64,000 nt of DNA from the NCBI GenBank assembly GCA_905182135.1, contig CAJJAG010000004.1, forward strand, positions 1-64,000, given 5' to 3'. Shown piece after piece: positions 36,823 to 46,760 of this stretch (the first letter of the stretch is position 1; every line of letters starts with the position of its first letter). The notes under the pieces are model-generated. The model did not search any database and had not been told where the DNA came from. It saw only the letters and a program-made list of their open reading frames with translations. This stretch comes from an uncultured Acidimicrobiaceae bacterium (GTDB lineage: Bacteria; Actinomycetota; Acidimicrobiia; Acidimicrobiales; UBA10347). The position numbers and the translations under genes are program-made.

Positions 36823-37979
36823 GACGTTTTCGCGTCAATGAGTTGGCGGTATCGCATGACGTGGCGCGGCCGGTTGAAACCGAGCACAGCAACGATTGTG
36901 CCGTTGCGCCCGTAGATCGCTGCAAACTTGCGGCTCTCGATATCCCCATTGACGATCTCGAACGAATCAAAACCGGTGGTTCGACCAGCAAGCTGAATCT
37001 TGCGGTCGTACTGATCGCTCCAGAACCATGGCACAGGCTCATATGGCCCGACCGACTCGCCGTGCAGCAACCGCTTGGCCGCATGGACTGCCTGTGTGAT
37101 CGCGTTGTCCCAATGCTCAACACGCATAGTCTCGCCGAAGTGGCCGTTGGGCCACTCGGCGACGTCACCGGCAGCGACCACGCCCGGTGCAGCAAGCGAC
37201 GTCGCATCACACACCACACCGTTCTCGATGTTGAGTCCGCTGCCTTCGAGCCATTCGACGTTGGGAATCACGCCGATGCCCACGATGACCAAATCGGTCT
37301 CGATCATCGAACCGTCGGTAAGCCGTATCGACTCGACGTGTTCCTCGCCCACGATGGCGGCACAGCCAACGCCGAGCCGTAGATCGACCCCATGATCGCG
37401 GTGCACCTCGGCAAGAACCGCACCCATCTCAGCACCCAACGAACGTTCGAACGGCGACTCGGCCATCTCGATCATGGTGACGTCGAGTCCGAGGCCTCGA
37501 GCGCTAGCAGCGACCTCAGCGCCGATGAAACCGGCACCGATCACCACGACGCGAGAGGGACCTGCTTGGAAGGCTGCGCGTATCGCCTGCGCATCATCGA
37601 GCGTGCGCAACGTGTAAACCCCACCCAGCGGCTCGCCAATAGTGCGTGTTCGGGCGCCGGTGGCGATGACCACGCCGTCGACATCAAGAACCAACCCCGA
37701 CGCCAATGTGACAGCCAGCGTTGCAGCGTCGAAAGATACTGCGGCGTCACCCAAGTTTGTCTTCAGGTCGAGCTCGTCAAACTTCTCTTCGGCAGTTAGC
37801 CAGATGCGTTCTACATCCCAATCACCCGACAAGATCTGCTTGGACAGCGGTGGCCTGTCGTAGGGACGGTGGACCTCGTCGCCCACAAGATGAAGGTCTC
37901 CATCGAACCCTTCGGACCGCAGCGTTTCGACCGCTCGTAAGCCAGCTAACGATGCGCCAACAACCGCGATGGATTTCAT
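36792..37979 (-). CDS. FAD-dependent ferredoxin reductase
   Basis: This 395-residue flavoprotein is of the putidaredoxin/rhodocoxin reductase type. FAD motif GASLAGLRAVETL opens it, followed by RPYDRPPLSKQIL, the NAD(P)H-binding VVIGAGFIGAEVA, and the second FAD motif VVAAGDVAEWPN. It would pass electrons from NAD(P)H to the [3Fe-4S] ferredoxin encoded just upstream on the same strand (49 bp gap). The usual end acceptor of such a pair, a cytochrome P450 or Rieske oxygenase, is not in the window. Confidence 0.92.
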   Translation of the reverse strand: MKSIAVVGASLAGLRAVETLRSEGFDGDLHLVGDEVHRPYDRPPLSKQILSGDWDVERIWLTAEEKFDELDLKTNLGDAAVSFDAATLAVTLASGLVLDVDGVVIATGARTRTIGEPLGGVYTLRTLDDAQAIRAAFQAGPSRVVVIGAGFIGAEVAASARGLGLDVTMIEMAESPFERSLGAEMGAVLAEVHRDHGVDLRLGVGCAAIVGEEHVESIRLTDGSMIETDLVIVGIGVIPNVEWLEGSGLNIENGVVCDATSLAAPGVVAAGDVAEWPNGHFGETMRVEHWDNAITQAVHAAKRLLHGESVGPYEPVPWFWSDQYDRKIQLAGRTTGFDSFEIVNGDIESRKFAAIYGRNGTIVAVLGFNRPRHVMRYRQLIDAKTSWADALAAEF

Positions 37980-38028
37980 TCAGGTGACCTCATTGACCAT
38001 AACCTCGGCCGCACGACCGAGATCATGC

Positions 38029-38235
38029 CTAGTCTTCGGTATCGACGATTGCGATGGCCTGCTTGGGGCAACGCTGCACGGACTCTTGGACCTTGACTCG
38101 TTGGTCCTCGTCCGGCGCCTCGGTCAGCAAGTACAAGAAATCGTCATCGCGGACTTCGAACACATCAGGAGCGATCTGCATACAAATCGCATTGCTCTCA
38201 CACAGGTCGTAGTCGACTACAACTTTGAAACTCAT
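38029..38235 (-). CDS. [3Fe-4S] ferredoxin
   Basis: This 68-residue acidic ferredoxin has the three-cysteine pattern of P450-type [3Fe-4S] ferredoxins: C12-x5-C18 in DLCESNAICMQIAP and a later cysteine in QRCPKQAI. The fourth cysteine of 4Fe clusters is absent. A clear ribosome-binding site, AAGAGGA, lies 7 bp before ATG 38235. It is the first gene of the ferredoxin-reductase-lipoprotein run. Confidence 0.92.
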   Translation of the reverse strand: MSFKVVVDYDLCESNAICMQIAPDVFEVRDDDFLYLLTEAPDEDQRVKVQESVQRCPKQAIAIVDTED

Positions 38236-38272
38236 CTTCAGTCCTCTTGGGTTAGCTCGATCCTGATACTAG

Positions 38273-38911
38273 TCAGGGAAGCCGACAGAGTCCGCCCGGT
38301 GTGCCGTATTCCAGCGCAACGACCGAACCAATTAACACCTGCACTCCCCCAGGATCAGCACCGTCGGCTATGAGAAACTCAGAAATGGCCCGGCAGGCGT
38401 CTTCGACGAGCGTGATCGGTTCGGGCGCTTGGGCGAACACAATCGTCGCTGAAACGATGCGATTTGACGCAACGGTGAACTGTGCGGTGATGACATAGCG
38501 CCACTCTGCGTCGCCATAGTTCTCTTCCGTGAAGCTGTTCCACCTGGTGGGTGCAGGGCGATCCGCTGCGATGCCGCAAGTACTCAGTGCGTAACGGTCA
38601 AGAGCCGCTTGTTCGCTGCTTGCTTGTGGGTCGAAGCGGGCATTAAAGAGCGCTTCGAGGTCTGGGGGGTCCTCTGCAAGAAGTTCGTCGAAGTCGCGCG
38701 CTCTATTTTGAAGCGCCTCGATTGTTGGCCTGGCCGCTGGCGGCGCTACCAATGAGAGTCGCTCGAGATCCTCGGCTGTCGGCGCTGGGGTTAAGCCGCT
38801 GCCAGTTTGTAGCAACGAACAAAACGCGGCGAGGTCACCAGGTTCGGGGGCCTCGGCACAGCCCGCTGCTAGCAATGCCGTCAGTACCACCGCTGCAATT
38901 GCTCGTTTCAC
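38273..38911 (-). CDS. Predicted lipoprotein of unknown function
   Basis: This 212-residue protein starts with a short lipoprotein signal peptide, MKRAIAAVVLTALLAAGC, with lipidation at C18. The mature part has four further cysteines (AAFCSLL, LSTCGIA, EDACRAI, GGLCRLP) that could form two disulfides outside the membrane. No domain is recognised. It lies 37 bp upstream of the ferredoxin gene on the same strand, which may be coincidental. Confidence 0.75.
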   Translation of the reverse strand: MKRAIAAVVLTALLAAGCAEAPEPGDLAAFCSLLQTGSGLTPAPTAEDLERLSLVAPPAARPTIEALQNRARDFDELLAEDPPDLEALFNARFDPQASSEQAALDRYALSTCGIAADRPAPTRWNSFTEENYGDAEWRYVITAQFTVASNRIVSATIVFAQAPEPITLVEDACRAISEFLIADGADPGGVQVLIGSVVALEYGTPGGLCRLP

Positions 38912-39119
38912 CTATGTAGTTTGGCCCACCCAACCACCGAAGTGGCGGGGCCTGCGCTCAAACCTTGCGAGACCTACCGGAAGAACCTTCGCCAACCACG
39001 CCTCAACCCCAGAATTGTTGGGCCACCGCTGTCCGGATCTAGGCCCGGGAAAGCTCGGACCCGAGTAGACCTCAGGCAACATGACAAGCACGTTGTTTGC
39101 CGAGCGAGGGTGGGCTTCT

Positions 39120-39476
<357 letters not shown>

Positions 39477-39492
39477 TTACAGAGCGTTCGTG

Positions 39493-39571
39493 CTGCTACA
39501 TCATAACTCAATCTAAAGCAAAGTCGGACTCAATTCGGGAAAGTTTGACCAATTTGCCGCTTATGTAGCAG
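39493..39571. promoter_or_regulatory. Paired inverted elements between glnB and the GntR gene
   Basis: CTGCTACAT at 39493-39501 and its exact reverse complement ATGTAGCAG at 39563-39571 lie in the 143-bp divergent region. Read in the direction of its own gene, each copy reads ATGTAGCAG, about 35 bp before the glnB start and 30 bp before the GntR-gene start. Both are preceded by a similar TTAT(G). This symmetric placement fits a shared regulator site or promoter element, possibly for the adjacent GntR protein. Function is inferred. Confidence 0.5.
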
Positions 39572-39601
39572 TACATTAATACATAACGTTAAGCTGGAAT
39601 T

Positions 39602-39997
39602 ATGCGTATACGGCTTGACCACGGCACGCCAGTCCCCCCGTTCGAGCAGATCCGAGCACAAATCGCCCTGCATGTCGCTGCGGGTCGGCTGATACCCGGT
39701 GATCGGTTGCCCGCCATCAGATCACTTGCCGACGAGTTAGACGTATCAACAAACACTATTGCTCGCGCATACCGCGAACTCATCACAGCCGACATCGCCG
39801 AGGCAGCGGGTCGGCGTGGCACACGGATTACCGCTGCGCCCCCGGTGGCCCATGACGTGGCCCAACGCAGCGAAGAGATCGAGGCCGCTGCTGACCGTTT
39901 TGCTCTAGCCGCCCAGGAATGGAACGTCGCAACCGACGAAGCACTCGAAGCGGTCATCATCGCACTTCGCCGCACAAGCAATGAACGCTCAAGATGA
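39602..39997 (+). CDS. GntR-family regulator, YtrA type
   Basis: This 131-residue protein has a GntR winged-helix domain (about 10-78): PPFEQIRAQIALHVAAGRL, PGDRLPAIRSLADELDVSTN and ARAYRELITADI. A short helical tail (about 85-131) follows, with no large ligand domain, as in the YtrA subgroup. Such regulators often control ABC transporters and themselves. None is adjacent; the divergent gene is glnB. A GGA lies 5 bp before ATG 39602 as a weak ribosome-binding site. The next gene starts 76 bp downstream. Confidence 0.88.
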   Translation: MRIRLDHGTPVPPFEQIRAQIALHVAAGRLIPGDRLPAIRSLADELDVSTNTIARAYRELITADIAEAAGRRGTRITAAPPVAHDVAQRSEEIEAAADRFALAAQEWNVATDEALEAVIIALRRTSNERSR

Positions 39998-40073
39998 GTA
40001 CCACCGCCAATCCCCCGATGAGCGCCTGTCAGCCGAAGCAGGCGCTTCGGATCGGCGCTACTACTGTCTGAAC

Positions 40074-41273
40074 ATGTCGACGAGCGAGCATAAGCCCAGC
40101 GGTCCACTCAGCGGAGTGCGGGTCATTGAACTCGGCGTCTGGATAGCCGGACCGGCCGCCGGCGGGATTATGGCTGACTGGGGTGCCGACGTGATCAAGA
40201 TTGAGCCGCCTGAAGGTGACCCATCACGCCTGTTCGAATCGATTCTCGGCGGGGTACTTCCCTCCAACCCTGTGTTCGAGCTCGACAACAGATCCAAGCG
40301 CTCAATCGTGCTGGACTTGCGAACAGACGATGACCTCGCAACCGCACTCGAGCTGATCGCTGGTGCGGACGTGTTCCTCTCGAACATCCGCGCTGGGGCA
40401 CTTGAACGACTCGGCCTGGACTACGCCACGTTGTCCGAGAAGTTCCCCAAGCTGATCTACGCCCACATAAGTGGGTTTGGGCGCGAGGGTCCTGACGCAG
40501 ACAGAGCAGCGTTTGACATCGCAGCCTTTTGGGCCCGATCCGGCATTGCCAGTCTGCTCACCGCACCCGACCAGTCGCCCCCGTTCCAGCGCGGCGGCAT
40601 GGGCGACCACAACACCGGCCTGGCCGCTGCTGGTGCAGTCAGTGCTGCATTGTTCGAGCGAACCAAGTCGGGTCAAGGCCAACTGGTCTCAACATCGTTG
40701 TTCCGCGAGGGCATGTACACGATCGGCTTTGATCTGAACACCAAGCTGATGTGGGGCACCGACATTGGCAACAACGATCGCCGGTTCGCGCCAAGCCCCA
40801 CGGCGAACAACTATCAACTGGCCGATAACCGTCGTATCTGGGTCATTGGTGTAGACGTTCATCGTCACTGGCCATCATTATGCCGCGTCGCTGGGTTGCC
40901 CGAACTCATCGACGACGAACGGTTCGCCACCCCACGCGTCCGCCAGGCCAATGCGGGCAAACTCATCAGCATGTTCGATGCTGCATTCGCAACAATGGAC
41001 ATGGCTGCCGTCGAGCGAGCTGGCGACGAAGAGCCCGACTTCTTCTGGGCGCCCATCAACAGCCTGGACGACTTGCTCGTTGATCCACAGTTCCTGGCAT
41101 CAGGTGCTCTCGTCGAGGTACCCGACGAACCTGGGTCCGTCACCACGACCACCATGGTCGCCACTCCGGTCGACTACTCACGAACAGTTGTGCAGCCGCG
41201 CATGCTGGCGCCAGAACTTGGCCAACACAGCGACGAAATTCGAGACGAATTACGACAACGAGACGGCGCCTGA
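40074..41273 (+). CDS. CaiB/BaiF-type CoA transferase (class III)
   Basis: This 399-residue family III CoA transferase moves CoA between carboxylic acids. Family signatures are RVIELGVWIAGPAAGGIMAD at the N-terminus, ADVIKIEPPEGDPSR, and the catalytic-aspartate region GGMGDHNTGLAAAGAV. VVQPRMLAPELGQHS near the end is typical. The acid substrate is unknown. ATG 40074 was chosen; an earlier frame start overlaps the GntR gene. It ends before a strong bidirectional terminator. Confidence 0.9.
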   Translation: MSTSEHKPSGPLSGVRVIELGVWIAGPAAGGIMADWGADVIKIEPPEGDPSRLFESILGGVLPSNPVFELDNRSKRSIVLDLRTDDDLATALELIAGADVFLSNIRAGALERLGLDYATLSEKFPKLIYAHISGFGREGPDADRAAFDIAAFWARSGIASLLTAPDQSPPFQRGGMGDHNTGLAAAGAVSAALFERTKSGQGQLVSTSLFREGMYTIGFDLNTKLMWGTDIGNNDRRFAPSPTANNYQLADNRRIWVIGVDVHRHWPSLCRVAGLPELIDDERFATPRVRQANAGKLISMFDAAFATMDMAAVERAGDEEPDFFWAPINSLDDLLVDPQFLASGALVEVPDEPGSVTTTTMVATPVDYSRTVVQPRMLAPELGQHSDEIRDELRQRDGA

Positions 41274-41294
41274 AAAAGAGCACCAAAAACGAGA

Positions 41295-41334
41295 AGCGAG
41301 GCGTGTCACCAAGATGGCACGCCTCGCTATTTTC
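41295..41334. terminator. Bidirectional hairpin terminator
   Basis: A perfect 11-bp stem, AGCGAGGCGTG (41295-41305) and CACGCCTCGCT (41318-41328), encloses a 12-nt loop. On the plus strand it is followed by ATTTTCG. On the minus strand it is followed by a run of five T about 6 bp after the stem. It lies between the convergent CoA-transferase and CoxL-like genes, so it can serve both. Confidence 0.88.
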
Positions 41335-41391
41335 GCAAATTCAGATAGTGCAAATTCAGGTGGTATGAGTCAGCCCCCACCGGTTTGACCG

Positions 41392-43698
41392 CTACTGAGC
41401 CGCAACGAGCGCTTCCCATACGGCCTGCGGGGTACATGGCATATCGATATGTGTCACGCCAAGATGGCTGACCGCATCGATAACCGCATTGTGTAGTGCC
41501 GGTGTTGAACCGATAGTTCCGGACTCGCCAATGCCCTTGGCACCCAGTGGGTTGCGGGGTGACGGTGTCTCGGTGTTCGACACTTCGAAACTTGGAAGCT
41601 CCGACGCTGCCGGCACTAGGTAGTCCATGAGGTTGGCGTTCTGGGGGTTACCCAGCTCGTCGTAGGAAATGTGTTCGTACAAGACTTGGGCTGCGCCCTG
41701 GGCTATACCGCCATGCTGCTGACCATTGACCATCATGGGGCTCAGGATCGTGCCGCAGTCGTCGACAGCGATATGGCGCAACATCTTCACGCCACCTGTC
41801 TCGGTGTCCACCTCGACGACCGACACGTGAGCGCCGAATGGGTACGTTGCTGACTGACCATCGAAGTCGTGCTCGTATGCCAGACCCGGCTCCATACCTT
41901 CGGGCAGTTTCGAAGTGTCATTAGATGCTGTCGCCAGCTCAGCCCATGACAGCGCTGACGTCGGCACACCGGCAACGGCCAAACCGGTGCCGTTGGTCTC
42001 GATGTCGTCGACACTTGCTTCAAGCAGGTGCGACGCCAGAGTCTTGGCCTTTTCGAGCACCTTTTGAGATCCGATCAGGATGCCAGAACCAGCGGTCTGG
42101 AGCGACCGAGAGCCAGCCGTTCCTGCGCCACGAGCGACCGTGTCTGTGTCACTGTCGAAGAAGTTGACCTCTTGCATAGGCACACCTAAGACATCTTCGA
42201 TGATCGTCGAGAATGCCGTATCGTGGCCCTGGCCGTGCACGCTTGTACCCGCGTAGATATTGACATCACCGTTATCGGTGATTTCAACCTTGGTGTATTC
42301 GACGTGCAGACCAAGTGGCGCAGTGACCTCGACATAAGCACTCACGCCAATGCCAAGCTGCTTGCTGTCGCCCGACGCTCGTCGTTCTTCTTGCTGTGCT
42401 CGTAGATCGCTGTAACCAGATGCCTCGAGAGCAGCATCGAGTGCCTTCTCGTATTCGCCGCTGTCATAGTCCGCGCCGGTCGTGGTGACCAGCGGGAAGT
42501 CTTCAGGCTGAAGGAAGTTCATGCGGCGGAGCTCGGCCGGGTCGATTCCCATCTCAGCGGCAGCTATGTCGAGCACTCGCTCGATGAGCTGCGTGGCTTC
42601 GGGGCGCCCAGCGCCTCGGTACGCACCAATCGTGGTGGTGTTGGTCATCACACTTGTGCCGTTGAATTTAACCTTGGGCACGTCGTACACCGCTGGTGCG
42701 AGCAATTGGGTAAGCATCGGCAACACTGCGCCGAGTGCAGGATACGCCCCAGCATCCGCGGTGACCTTTGCGTCCATACCGACGATCTTGCCGTCATTGG
42801 TCAGACCGAGCTTGCACTCCATAACCATGGCGCGTCCATGCATCATGGCAACCATGTTTTCAGATCGAAGCTCAGCCCACTTGCATGGGACACCAAGCTG
42901 AAGAGCTGCGTACCCAGCGAGCAGGTATTCGACGTAGAAGCCTGACTTGGGTCCGAAACCACCACCAACCCACGGGGTCACACAACGAACGTTTTCGGTT
43001 TCGAGGCCAAGAAGCTGCGCCATCGGCTCTTGGAGACTATGCGGGCCCTGGTTTGAACACCACAGTGTCAGACCCCCGGCTGGTTCGTTCGGGATTGCAA
43101 CGGCGCCGTTAGGTTCTATCGGTGCGCCAGCCAGACGCTGCGTGAGCATCTTGACCGAGGCGACATGATCAGCACCTTCGAGTGGATCAATGTCGATTGG
43201 TGCGCCGTCTTCGCCCAACGGGAAGTTGGTCACGAAACACACATTGCTCTCTGCATCGTCAAAGATCGGCGGCGCTGCTGCGGCTGATTCGATGTCGATT
43301 ACCACATCGATTGGTTCGATGTCGGCCCATACCTGTTCGGCTGCGTCGGCAGCTTGAGTCTGGGTCTCGGCAACGATCATGGCGATGATGTCACCAACGA
43401 AACGGACCTTGCCCTTGGCGAGCGCCGGACGGTTCAGATTGGGCGGCATCATCGCAAACAGCGGCACCGTCGGCAGGTCCGTGTTATCGGACGTGTAGAC
43501 ACCGAGCACGCCAGGCATGCCAACAGCATCTTCGATATTAATCGAGGTGATCGTGCCATGAGCGATGTTTGATCGCACGAACACAATCGATTTGGTCTCG
43601 AGCTTCATGTCATCGATGTAGTCGTTGACGCCGTACAAAAGCCCCGGGTCTTCTTTGCGAAGAACCGAATTGCCAAGAATCGAACCAGCAGTAGCCAC
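41392..43698 (-). CDS. Xanthine/CO-dehydrogenase-like molybdenum hydroxylase, large subunit
   Basis: This 768-residue protein is a large (molybdopterin) subunit of the xanthine oxidase family. The active-site loop reads GAYRGAGRPEA, the AYRGAGR signature of form II CoxL-like proteins, not the AYxCSFR of true CO dehydrogenases. Other family motifs are VGGGFGPKSG, TSVHGQGHDTAFSTI, GSRSLQTAGSG and GAKGIGESGTIG, which holds the catalytic glutamate. The small [2Fe-2S] and medium FAD subunits are not adjacent. GTG 43698 was chosen because GGGAG lies 8 bp before it; a TTG five codons upstream is the alternative. Confidence 0.9.
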   Translation of the reverse strand: MATAGSILGNSVLRKEDPGLLYGVNDYIDDMKLETKSIVFVRSNIAHGTITSINIEDAVGMPGVLGVYTSDNTDLPTVPLFAMMPPNLNRPALAKGKVRFVGDIIAMIVAETQTQAADAAEQVWADIEPIDVVIDIESAAAAPPIFDDAESNVCFVTNFPLGEDGAPIDIDPLEGADHVASVKMLTQRLAGAPIEPNGAVAIPNEPAGGLTLWCSNQGPHSLQEPMAQLLGLETENVRCVTPWVGGGFGPKSGFYVEYLLAGYAALQLGVPCKWAELRSENMVAMMHGRAMVMECKLGLTNDGKIVGMDAKVTADAGAYPALGAVLPMLTQLLAPAVYDVPKVKFNGTSVMTNTTTIGAYRGAGRPEATQLIERVLDIAAAEMGIDPAELRRMNFLQPEDFPLVTTTGADYDSGEYEKALDAALEASGYSDLRAQQEERRASGDSKQLGIGVSAYVEVTAPLGLHVEYTKVEITDNGDVNIYAGTSVHGQGHDTAFSTIIEDVLGVPMQEVNFFDSDTDTVARGAGTAGSRSLQTAGSGILIGSQKVLEKAKTLASHLLEASVDDIETNGTGLAVAGVPTSALSWAELATASNDTSKLPEGMEPGLAYEHDFDGQSATYPFGAHVSVVEVDTETGGVKMLRHIAVDDCGTILSPMMVNGQQHGGIAQGAAQVLYEHISYDELGNPQNANLMDYLVPAASELPSFEVSNTETPSPRNPLGAKGIGESGTIGSTPALHNAVIDAVSHLGVTHIDMPCTPQAVWEALVAAQ

Positions 43699-43821
43699 TC
43701 GTATTACTCCCAATGTGGATGAACTACGGCAAACTTAGCCTGTATCGGCGGCCCGCGCCGTATCTGCCACGATAGAAAAGGGCAGTTTCCCAGGCACACT
43801 GTTTATGTGCAGGTCCAGCTC

Positions 43822-44778
43822 ATGTTTCGCCGACGCCATCCGCTTGCCGCAGCACTAGTCGCCCTGGCGATTCTGACCACCTCATGCAGCGCCGGCAGTC
43901 GCCCCACCGTCACCGGTGATCAGCTACCCAACCCTTCTGTGACTACCGACGTTGGCGCTGTCGAACCCGTCCCCGCAGCGCTGAACGCTGCGACGCCAGC
44001 CCCCGATGGCTATGGCCTGGGCGACACATCCGAAGCGGCGGCACTGGTACCGGAACAGGTCGAGCGACTAGTCCTGGAGGTACTCCAAACGTTCCCCCAT
44101 GACCCGACCGCGTTCACACAAGGGCTCGAGCTACACGACGGGGTCTTCCTGGAAAGCACCGGTTCCCGAGGAATCGGTGGCATCGAAGTGCCAAGCACAC
44201 TTCGCCGAGTCGATCCAGTCACCGGCGAAGTGGAACAACTCATCACGTTGGACCAGCAGTACTTTGGCGAAGGCCTGACCAAGGTAGGAAACCAGCTGAT
44301 CCAGCTCACCTGGCAGCAAAACACTGCGTTCTACTGGGATGCCAAAACCTTTGAGTTGAACAAGGAAGTCAATTACAACGGCGAGGGCTGGGGCCTCTGT
44401 TATGACGGAAGCCGCCTCGTCATGACCAATGGCACCGTCCCTGGACTGACCTTCCGAGACCCGGTCTCGTTCGAAGCGACCGGACAAGTAACCGTCACCT
44501 TCAACGGTCAAGAGGTGTTCAACTTAAATGAGATCGAGTGCGTCAACGGTTTCGTCTGGGCCAATATCTGGCAGACCGACCTCATTGTGCGTATCGATCC
44601 TTCCACGGGCGTTGTCAATGGCTTCGTCGATGCGGTAGAGCTCGGCGGTTCCATTGGAAAAGGCAACGCTGTGCTCAATGGCATCGCCTGGGACGAATCA
44701 ACTCAGTCGTTCTATCTGACCGGCAAGCTGTGGCCCACCATGTTTCGCGTGAACTTCGTACCCGCAGCGACAGGCTGA
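43822..44778 (+). CDS. Glutaminyl-peptide cyclotransferase, probably exported
   Basis: This 318-residue protein is a plant/bacterial-type glutamine cyclotransferase, a five-bladed beta-propeller that forms N-terminal pyroglutamate. Motifs include [59 protein letters not shown] and [19 protein letters not shown]. The N-terminus is a signal peptide with a possible but imperfect lipobox (LTTSC, C22), and a 60-residue low-complexity linker follows. ATG 43822 was chosen over GTG 43807. It ends 5 bp before gmd. Confidence 0.88.
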   Translation: MFRRRHPLAAALVALAILTTSCSAGSRPTVTGDQLPNPSVTTDVGAVEPVPAALNAATPAPDGYGLGDTSEAAALVPEQVERLVLEVLQTFPHDPTAFTQGLELHDGVFLESTGSRGIGGIEVPSTLRRVDPVTGEVEQLITLDQQYFGEGLTKVGNQLIQLTWQQNTAFYWDAKTFELNKEVNYNGEGWGLCYDGSRLVMTNGTVPGLTFRDPVSFEATGQVTVTFNGQEVFNLNEIECVNGFVWANIWQTDLIVRIDPSTGVVNGFVDAVELGGSIGKGNAVLNGIAWDESTQSFYLTGKLWPTMFRVNFVPAATG

Positions 44779-44783
44779 CCGCC

Positions 44784-45755
44784 ATGCCGAATGCGCTGAT
44801 CACCGGGATCAACGGCCAAGACGGCTCTTACCTCGCCGAACTCCTGCTCGAAAAGGGTTACAACGTGTTCGGCCTAGTACGTAGTACGAGCACCGGCGGC
44901 AACGAGCGCCTGGCACACATAGCCGATGACTTAACACTGTTAACTGGCGATCTACTCGACCAGAGTTCCCTAGTCGATGCACTTCGCTCCAGCGAAGCCG
45001 ACGAGGTCTACAACCTCGCAGCGCAGTCCCACGTGCATACCAGCTTCCAGCAACCAGTCTTCACCGCACAAGTGAATGGGCTAGGTGTTACCCGGCTACT
45101 CGATGCAATTCGGAATGTGAACCCGTCGACGCGCTTCTACCAAGCCTCAACGGGTGAAATTTTCGGGATGGCCAGCGAGACGCCACAGACCGAGCGCACT
45201 CCGATGTATCCGCGCAGCCCGTACGCCGTCGCCAAGGTCTACGCCCATTGGATGACAATCAACTACCGCGAGGGCCACGGCCTGCACGCCTCAGCGGGAA
45301 TTCTCTTTAATCATGAAAGCCCTCGACGAGGCTCCGAATTCGTAACTCGCAAGATCAGCCACGCCGTCGCAATGATCAAACACGGCCGAGCCGACGAGCT
45401 ACGGCTCGGCAATCTCGATGCTCGGCGCGATTGGGGTTTCGCTGGCGACTTTGTCAACGCCATGTGGCTGATGTTGCAACAGGAAAGCCCCGACGATTTC
45501 ATCATCGCCACCGGCCAGACACACTCAGTACGAGACTTCTGCACATTGGCCTTCGAACATGTTGGTTTGGACTACCGTGACCATGTTGTGCACGACTCGT
45601 CTTATCTGCGTCCAACCGAGGTTGGCGCTCTCGTCGGCGACGGGTCAAAGGCACACAAAGTCCTCGGTTGGGTACCAAAAGTCGGCTTCGAAGACTTGGT
45701 CACGATGATGGTCGACGCAGACATGGCTCTCGTTGAAACGTCGGACCGAGCCTAG
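44784..45755 (+). CDS. gmd: GDP-mannose 4,6-dehydratase
   Basis: This 323-residue short-chain dehydrogenase turns GDP-mannose into GDP-4-keto-6-deoxymannose, the precursor of fucose, rhamnose or perosamine sugars. The NADP motif [15 protein letters not shown], the catalytic STGEIFG, the YAVAK tyrosine-lysine pair in [12 protein letters not shown] and the diagnostic [17 protein letters not shown] are all present. No downstream epimerase/reductase (fcl, rmd) or glycosyltransferase is adjacent. It follows the cyclotransferase gene by 5 bp. Confidence 0.93.
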   Translation: MPNALITGINGQDGSYLAELLLEKGYNVFGLVRSTSTGGNERLAHIADDLTLLTGDLLDQSSLVDALRSSEADEVYNLAAQSHVHTSFQQPVFTAQVNGLGVTRLLDAIRNVNPSTRFYQASTGEIFGMASETPQTERTPMYPRSPYAVAKVYAHWMTINYREGHGLHASAGILFNHESPRRGSEFVTRKISHAVAMIKHGRADELRLGNLDARRDWGFAGDFVNAMWLMLQQESPDDFIIATGQTHSVRDFCTLAFEHVGLDYRDHVVHDSSYLRPTEVGALVGDGSKAHKVLGWVPKVGFEDLVTMMVDADMALVETSDRA

Positions 45756-45759
45756 AACT

Positions 45760-46434
45760 ATGGCCGTTGCGGGCATCGACCGATGGCGAGGCGGATGGAT
45801 CGTTGCCGAGCTCGACGACACCGAACTAACACTTTGGGCAACGGCACGGATCGAGTCAGCTTGTGAACGGCTCGCCCATCATGAAGCCGTCACTATCGAC
45901 ATGCCCATTGCGCTGGCCCCGCACGGCACCCGCGAAGCTGAATCCTTGATGCGCTCTGCACTCGGAGCGTCGGCGCGGTCAGTCTTCACGAGCCCAACGC
46001 GATCCGCATCGCTAGCAGTCTCGCAGAGTGACGCCACCGAGATCAATCGTGCCAATGGTGGACCCGGCATTTCGGCGCAAGCCTTCGGGCTATTCGCCAG
46101 TATTCGCGAGCTGCGCACGGCGCTCACCGGGCCCCGCTTCGAACATTGGTGGGAAACACACCCCGAGACGGCCTTTGCACTGATGAATGACGAGGTGCCG
46201 ATGGCCTCCAAGAAGTCTGCTGTTGGTGTTGGGCAACGACTCGTGCATCTTCGCAGCCATCTGCCTCTTCTCGACGATGTTCTCCTTACTTCGCCCGAGA
46301 AGGTGCCAGTCGACGACGTTCTCGATGCGATCGCTGCTGCATGGTCAGCCCGTCGAATCGCCACAGGTATCGCAACGATCTATGGCCCCCCAGGGCGCGA
46401 CGACGAAGGTTTCGCTTTCGGAATTCGAATCTGA
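45760..46434 (+). CDS. DUF429 protein
   Basis: This 224-residue protein matches the DUF429 family, predicted to have an RNase H-like fold: GIDRWRGGWIVAEL at the start, ITIDMPIAL-like VTIDMPIALAPHG with an acidic residue, and HPETAFALM-type motif in THPETAFALMND. DDVLDAIAAAWSARR near the end is also typical. Its function is not established. ATG 45760 follows the gmd stop by 4 bp, so it is in the same unit as the cyclotransferase and gmd. Confidence 0.82.
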   Translation: MAVAGIDRWRGGWIVAELDDTELTLWATARIESACERLAHHEAVTIDMPIALAPHGTREAESLMRSALGASARSVFTSPTRSASLAVSQSDATEINRANGGPGISAQAFGLFASIRELRTALTGPRFEHWWETHPETAFALMNDEVPMASKKSAVGVGQRLVHLRSHLPLLDDVLLTSPEKVPVDDVLDAIAAAWSARRIATGIATIYGPPGRDDEGFAFGIRI

Positions 46435-46760
46435 TGGCCGTAACGCGAGCGGGCCTTGGGACTGGGGACGCCGCCCTGGCTGCATAGGGTTCGACGGGCC
46501 GTCGTTGCTTTCGGATCCGACTGACCCCGTAGCCATAACGCTGCACCCGGAACAATCGCCTCCGTTCCGAGCAGCTAGAGCATCTAGAGCTTTACCTGTG
46601 TGGTCGATGTAGGCGACTCGGCAAAGGTCCTCAGAACGTCCGTGATCGATTCGTGTTGATTCCCCATATCGAGCGGTCTCGCATCAGCGTCGTCGCCTGT
46701 CCCATAATGGATGGGTCCTTGGCCGCGCGTCGACCGGCCGAGCAGCGTCCGGATGATCCG
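46435..46760. other. Convergent intergenic region, nothing recognised
   Basis: This 326-bp gap separates the DUF429 gene (rightward) from the rRNA methyltransferase gene (leftward). I checked it for tRNA-like folds and hairpin terminators and found no convincing one. Short open frames are not protein-like. Confidence 0.4.

Noticed and set aside
41392-43698. Aerobic carbon monoxide dehydrogenase
   Set aside because: The active-site loop is AYRGAGR (form II), not the AYxCSFR of true CO dehydrogenases, and the other subunits are absent.
46435-46760. tRNA-like GGTTCGA sequence
   Set aside because: No matching acceptor, D or anticodon stems could be drawn around it.
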